Shown one piece after another: positions 61,877 to 64,000 of a stretch of DNA of 64,000 nt. The stretch lies in NCBI RefSeq assembly GCF_001701045.1, contig NZ_CP016757.1, positions 248,001 through 312,000 of the forward strand, read 5' to 3'. The number at the start of each line of letters is the position of its first letter. Position 1 is the first letter of the stretch. Source of the DNA: Cloacibacillus porcorum. Lineage in GTDB: Bacteria; Synergistota; Synergistia; Synergistales; Synergistaceae. The translations under genes and the position numbers were made by a program. Below the pieces are notes generated by a model. That model made no database searches and was not told where the DNA came from. It was given only the letters and a program-made list of their open reading frames with translations.

Positions 61877-62434
61877 TTATTTTATCGAGGCTCCCAGTAC
61901 TTCGGCCTCTTCGAGCGCGGGGTGTCCCGCGATGTCGCCGGGGGCCATAACGCCGCCGGCCAGTATCATGCCGAGATCTTTCCAGCCCAGATGTCCGAGC
62001 AGGCTCGCGTAGAAGTCCTTTACCGGCGCGAAGTTCGGCTCGCTGTCTCCCCCCGCCGCCATCAGCATGACGCATCCCTTATGATGCAGCCTGTAATCCG
62101 GGTCTAGTTCGGCCACCGCGAAGCTGCGGTCGATCGCCGTTTTGAGCTGCGCCGTGAAGCTCCAGAAGTACATCGGCGAGGCCAGCACCACGATATCGGC
62201 CTCCATGAAGGCTGGATATATCTCATCCATACCGTCGCGCTGCACGCAGGGGTGTTTGGGGTCTTTGCCTCCCGCGCAGCAGCCAAGGCAGGGTTTGATA
62301 TCCATCTTTTGCAGGTCGAAGTGTCTGACCTCGTGTCCCGCCGCCTCCGCGCCCTTTATGAAGCGCGCGGCTAGCGCCGCCGTATTCCCGTTAGCCCGCG
62401 GGCTTCCGTTGAGAACGATTATTTTTTTGCCCAT
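61877..62434 (-). CDS. NADPH-dependent FMN reductase / iron-sulfur flavoprotein family
   Basis: 185 aa, cytoplasmic. KKIIVLNGSPRANGNTAALA phosphate loop, cysteine cluster KPCLGCCAGGKDPKHPC and flavin loop LASPMYFWSFTAQLKTAIDR. Paralogous to the proteins at 33.3 and 41.7 kb, without signal peptide. It follows the SDR remnant and FAH gene on the same strand. Confidence 0.9.
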   Translation of the reverse strand: MGKKIIVLNGSPRANGNTAALAARFIKGAEAAGHEVRHFDLQKMDIKPCLGCCAGGKDPKHPCVQRDGMDEIYPAFMEADIVVLASPMYFWSFTAQLKTAIDRSFAVAELDPDYRLHHKGCVMLMAAGGDSEPNFAPVKDFYASLLGHLGWKDLGMILAGGVMAPGDIAGHPALEEAEVLGASIK

Positions 62435-62470
62435 TGTTATTCATCCTCCTCTTATTTATCTATCATATTA

Positions 62471-62574
62471 TTATATCGCCCGCGCCAGGCCGCCGTCGAT
62501 GAGAATTGCCCGACCGCCGGTGAAGGTATTTGCCGCAGGACGGAGGAGGGCCGCCGCACTATCCCGGGGCGTGT
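62471..62574 (-). pseudogene. 3' remnant of a short-chain dehydrogenase
   Basis: The last 30 or so codons before TAA at 62471 read AANTFTGGRAILIDGGLARAI, the conserved C-terminus of SDR enzymes (TGQxLxVDGG). The rest of the gene is missing; the upstream FAH gene ends at 62575. Confidence 0.7.
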
Positions 62575-63480
62575 TTATCTTTTGAGTTTCAGGTCGATCA
62601 CGGGGTTCACGAGCGGCTCGAAGGAGAAGCCGCCGGGGCCGCTGATGCGGCACTCCGCGCGGTCGCCCTCCTGGATATGCACCGCGCGCGGCGTACCGGT
62701 CGAGAGGATGTCGCCCGGCAGCCAGCCCTGCATGTGCGATATGAGCGCCACAAGTTTCGAGGGAGGGAAGGTCATGTTGGCCACGGTGTTTTTTGCGTGG
62801 ATCTCGCCGTTATGGACGGTTGCCACCTCGAGAGCGAGGACGTCGGGCACCTCGTCGGGTGTCACCAGCTGCGGGCCGAAGCTGAAAAAGCTGTCGAATC
62901 CCTTGACGATGGTGAGATAGCGCGGATTGAGACGCAGTATCGACTCCTCCGTCATATCAAGGACCGTCGTGTAGCCGACGATGTATTCCTGCCAGTCCTT
63001 TTCTTCGATGAACTTGCATTTTTTGCCGATGATGATGCCGAGCTCCGCCTCCGCCGTCGTCTTTTGCGCCTCGGGCAGCGCCGGGATACAGATGTCGTCT
63101 CCCGGCCCGACGATGCAGGAGGCCGGCTTGTAGAAACTTCCGGGGAAGACGGCGGGGGTCTTTTCACCGAGGTCTCCCGCGTGATCTTTGTAGTTGAGGC
63201 CGATGCCGAAGATACGCGGCGGGTTGCGGTACAGCGGGCCGTATACGACCTCCGCGAATGGGATGGCCTCTTTTTGGGCAAGTCTTTTGGCCTCTTCCCG
63301 ACCTCCGCCGTTGTACCATTTCGTAAGTTGGGGTATCTGTTCCTTTTCGATGAGCGCGAAGATCTCCGTCTCCGGCGCGAACCCCGCGGCTTCTTTCAGC
63401 GCCGCCACGGGCAGGATGCCGCTCTTTGTCACGATCCCCGCCTTTTCTTTGCCGTCTTTTCTGTATGTTACAAATCTCAT
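62575..63480 (-). CDS. Fumarylacetoacetate hydrolase-family protein
   Basis: 301 aa. C-terminal FAH domain (about 75-300) with the metal-ligand acids in EAELGIIIGKKCKFI, GYTTVLDMTEESI and the end block ILSTGTPRAVHIQEGDRAEC. Members cleave or isomerise 2-oxo-3-ene diacids (for example 2-hydroxyhepta-2,4-diene-1,7-dioate) or decarboxylate oxaloacetate. Substrate unresolved. It is followed by the SDR remnant. Confidence 0.92.
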   Translation of the reverse strand: MRFVTYRKDGKEKAGIVTKSGILPVAALKEAAGFAPETEIFALIEKEQIPQLTKWYNGGGREEAKRLAQKEAIPFAEVVYGPLYRNPPRIFGIGLNYKDHAGDLGEKTPAVFPGSFYKPASCIVGPGDDICIPALPEAQKTTAEAELGIIIGKKCKFIEEKDWQEYIVGYTTVLDMTEESILRLNPRYLTIVKGFDSFFSFGPQLVTPDEVPDVLALEVATVHNGEIHAKNTVANMTFPPSKLVALISHMQGWLPGDILSTGTPRAVHIQEGDRAECRISGPGGFSFEPLVNPVIDLKLKR

Positions 63481-63726
63481 TGATATTTTCCTCCCGTCTC
63501 TATTTTTATCTGCTGTTTTTTGAGCGTTTTTCGATTCTTTTGCCGCTTTTGGCGGCGTTGTCTTTTCCTGACGATTATGTTAGCAACATCTCCCTCTGCG
63601 GTAAAGAAGGGACTCTTCGCGCCGGTGACGGCGTGGCTGTCCGCGCGGCGGCAAAGCGAAAGCGGACGGAAAAATTTTCCGCCCGCTTCCTATATATGTG
63701 AAAGAGGAGGTGCCTCCTCTGAAAAG
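63481..63726. other. Spacer with terminator hairpins
   Basis: 246 bp with no supported gene. A GCGGACGGAAAA/TTTTCCGCCCGC stem (about 63662-63686) and a perfect AGAGGAGG/CCTCCTCT stem (63703-63720) can terminate the azlD-side transcript on the minus strand. Confidence 0.6.
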
Positions 63727-64000
63727 CTAAGGTACGAATTTGTCGAGGATGAATACTACGGCGCAGGATAGTATTGAGACCTGTAGCAGGCTGCCGCCGA
63801 ACCAGGAGAGCCCCACCGCCGCGATAAGCGCCGCTACGGCGGTCAGCGGACTGCCGGTGGCGTCGATTATCGCCGGAAAGGTCATCACGGCGAGCGTCAC
63901 GTAGGGGACGTAATAGAGAAAGGCGCGTACCCTTTTATTTTTTATCTCACCGCGGATGACGGTGAGCGGAAGCACGCGGATGAGGTAGGTTACCGCCGCC
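63727..64000 (-). CDS. azlD: AzlD-family branched-chain amino-acid exporter subunit (5' end beyond window)
   Basis: C-terminal about 90 codons of a small membrane protein. VTYLIRVLPLTVIRGEIKNK and YYVPYVTLAVMTFPAI are typical AzlD blocks; three helices are visible. AzlC/AzlD pairs export branched-chain amino acids or analogues. The gene continues past position 64000, where azlC would be expected. Confidence 0.85.
   Translation of the reverse strand, partial: AAVTYLIRVLPLTVIRGEIKNKRVRAFLYYVPYVTLAVMTFPAIIDATGSPLTAVAALIAAVGLSWFGGSLLQVSILSCAVVFILDKFVP

Overview
Origin. The window looks like the chromosome of a strictly anaerobic, outer-membrane-bearing bacterium. Signs of an outer membrane and anaerobic life are an RND pump, two TRAP transporters with periplasmic binding proteins, many Sec- or Tat-exported proteins, and many ferredoxin, flavodoxin and NosR-like proteins. 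Base composition is GC-rich, dropping in the insertion sequences and intergenic spacers. The gene mix fits Synergistota of the Cloacibacillus type, but that is inferred from gene content only.

Layout. 0-5.2 kb: a TetR-controlled RND efflux operon. 5.3-8.2 kb: TRAP transporter 1. 8.3-11.6 kb: cupin, an Aas-like acyltransferase/AMP-ligase fusion and a sugar-type O-acyltransferase. 11.7-17.6 kb: an XRE regulator, TRAP transporter 2 with an M24-fold protein, and a MATE pump. 17.8-18.64 kb: tRNA-Leu(GAG) followed by six tandem repeats that each restart with the tRNA 3' end. 18.7-53 kb: a long redox and stress region. It holds an iron-dependent alcohol dehydrogenase, cupins, flavodoxins, aldo/keto reductases, a carboxymuconolactone-decarboxylase-like protein, DUF362 proteins, FMN reductases, a NosR-like flavoprotein, tatA/tatC, a nickel-pincer-cofactor (lar) operon with its own nickel transporter, a YraQ-type permease, five MerR-family regulators, a LysR regulator and a two-component system. 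53.4-56.3 kb: an IS3-family element, itself split by an IS256-family element, sitting inside a palindromic dispersed repeat. 56.6-64 kb: LysE/ArgO exporter, crcB with a fluoride riboswitch, a GGDEF-EAL protein, YoaK and pentapeptide proteins, an FMN reductase, an FAH-family hydrolase and a partial azlD.

How the genes work together. The strongest pattern is regulatory. Eleven copies of one MerR-type promoter (near-consensus -35, exactly 19-bp spacer filled by an AGAGT/ACTCT dyad, then a -10) are scattered on both strands from 18.68 to 52.89 kb. They stand in front of most of the redox transcription units and also in front of the lar/nickel operon and a permease. Many of the products are normally cytoplasmic folds (flavodoxin, aldo/keto reductase, cupin, CMD, DUF362, cyclophilin-like) that here carry Sec or twin-arginine signals. 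Three Tat-type substrates share a strand and probable operon with tatA and tatC and with a membrane FMN/4Fe-4S protein that could supply electrons. I read this as an exported, probably electrophile- or redox-responsive reductive system under one MerR signal. Its substrate cannot be told from the sequence.

Decay. Two genes have in-frame TAA codons (nitroreductase, alpha/beta hydrolase). Two are 3' remnants (GNAT, SDR). LarC lacks its C-terminal domain. One MerR-type promoter has lost any recognisable gene.
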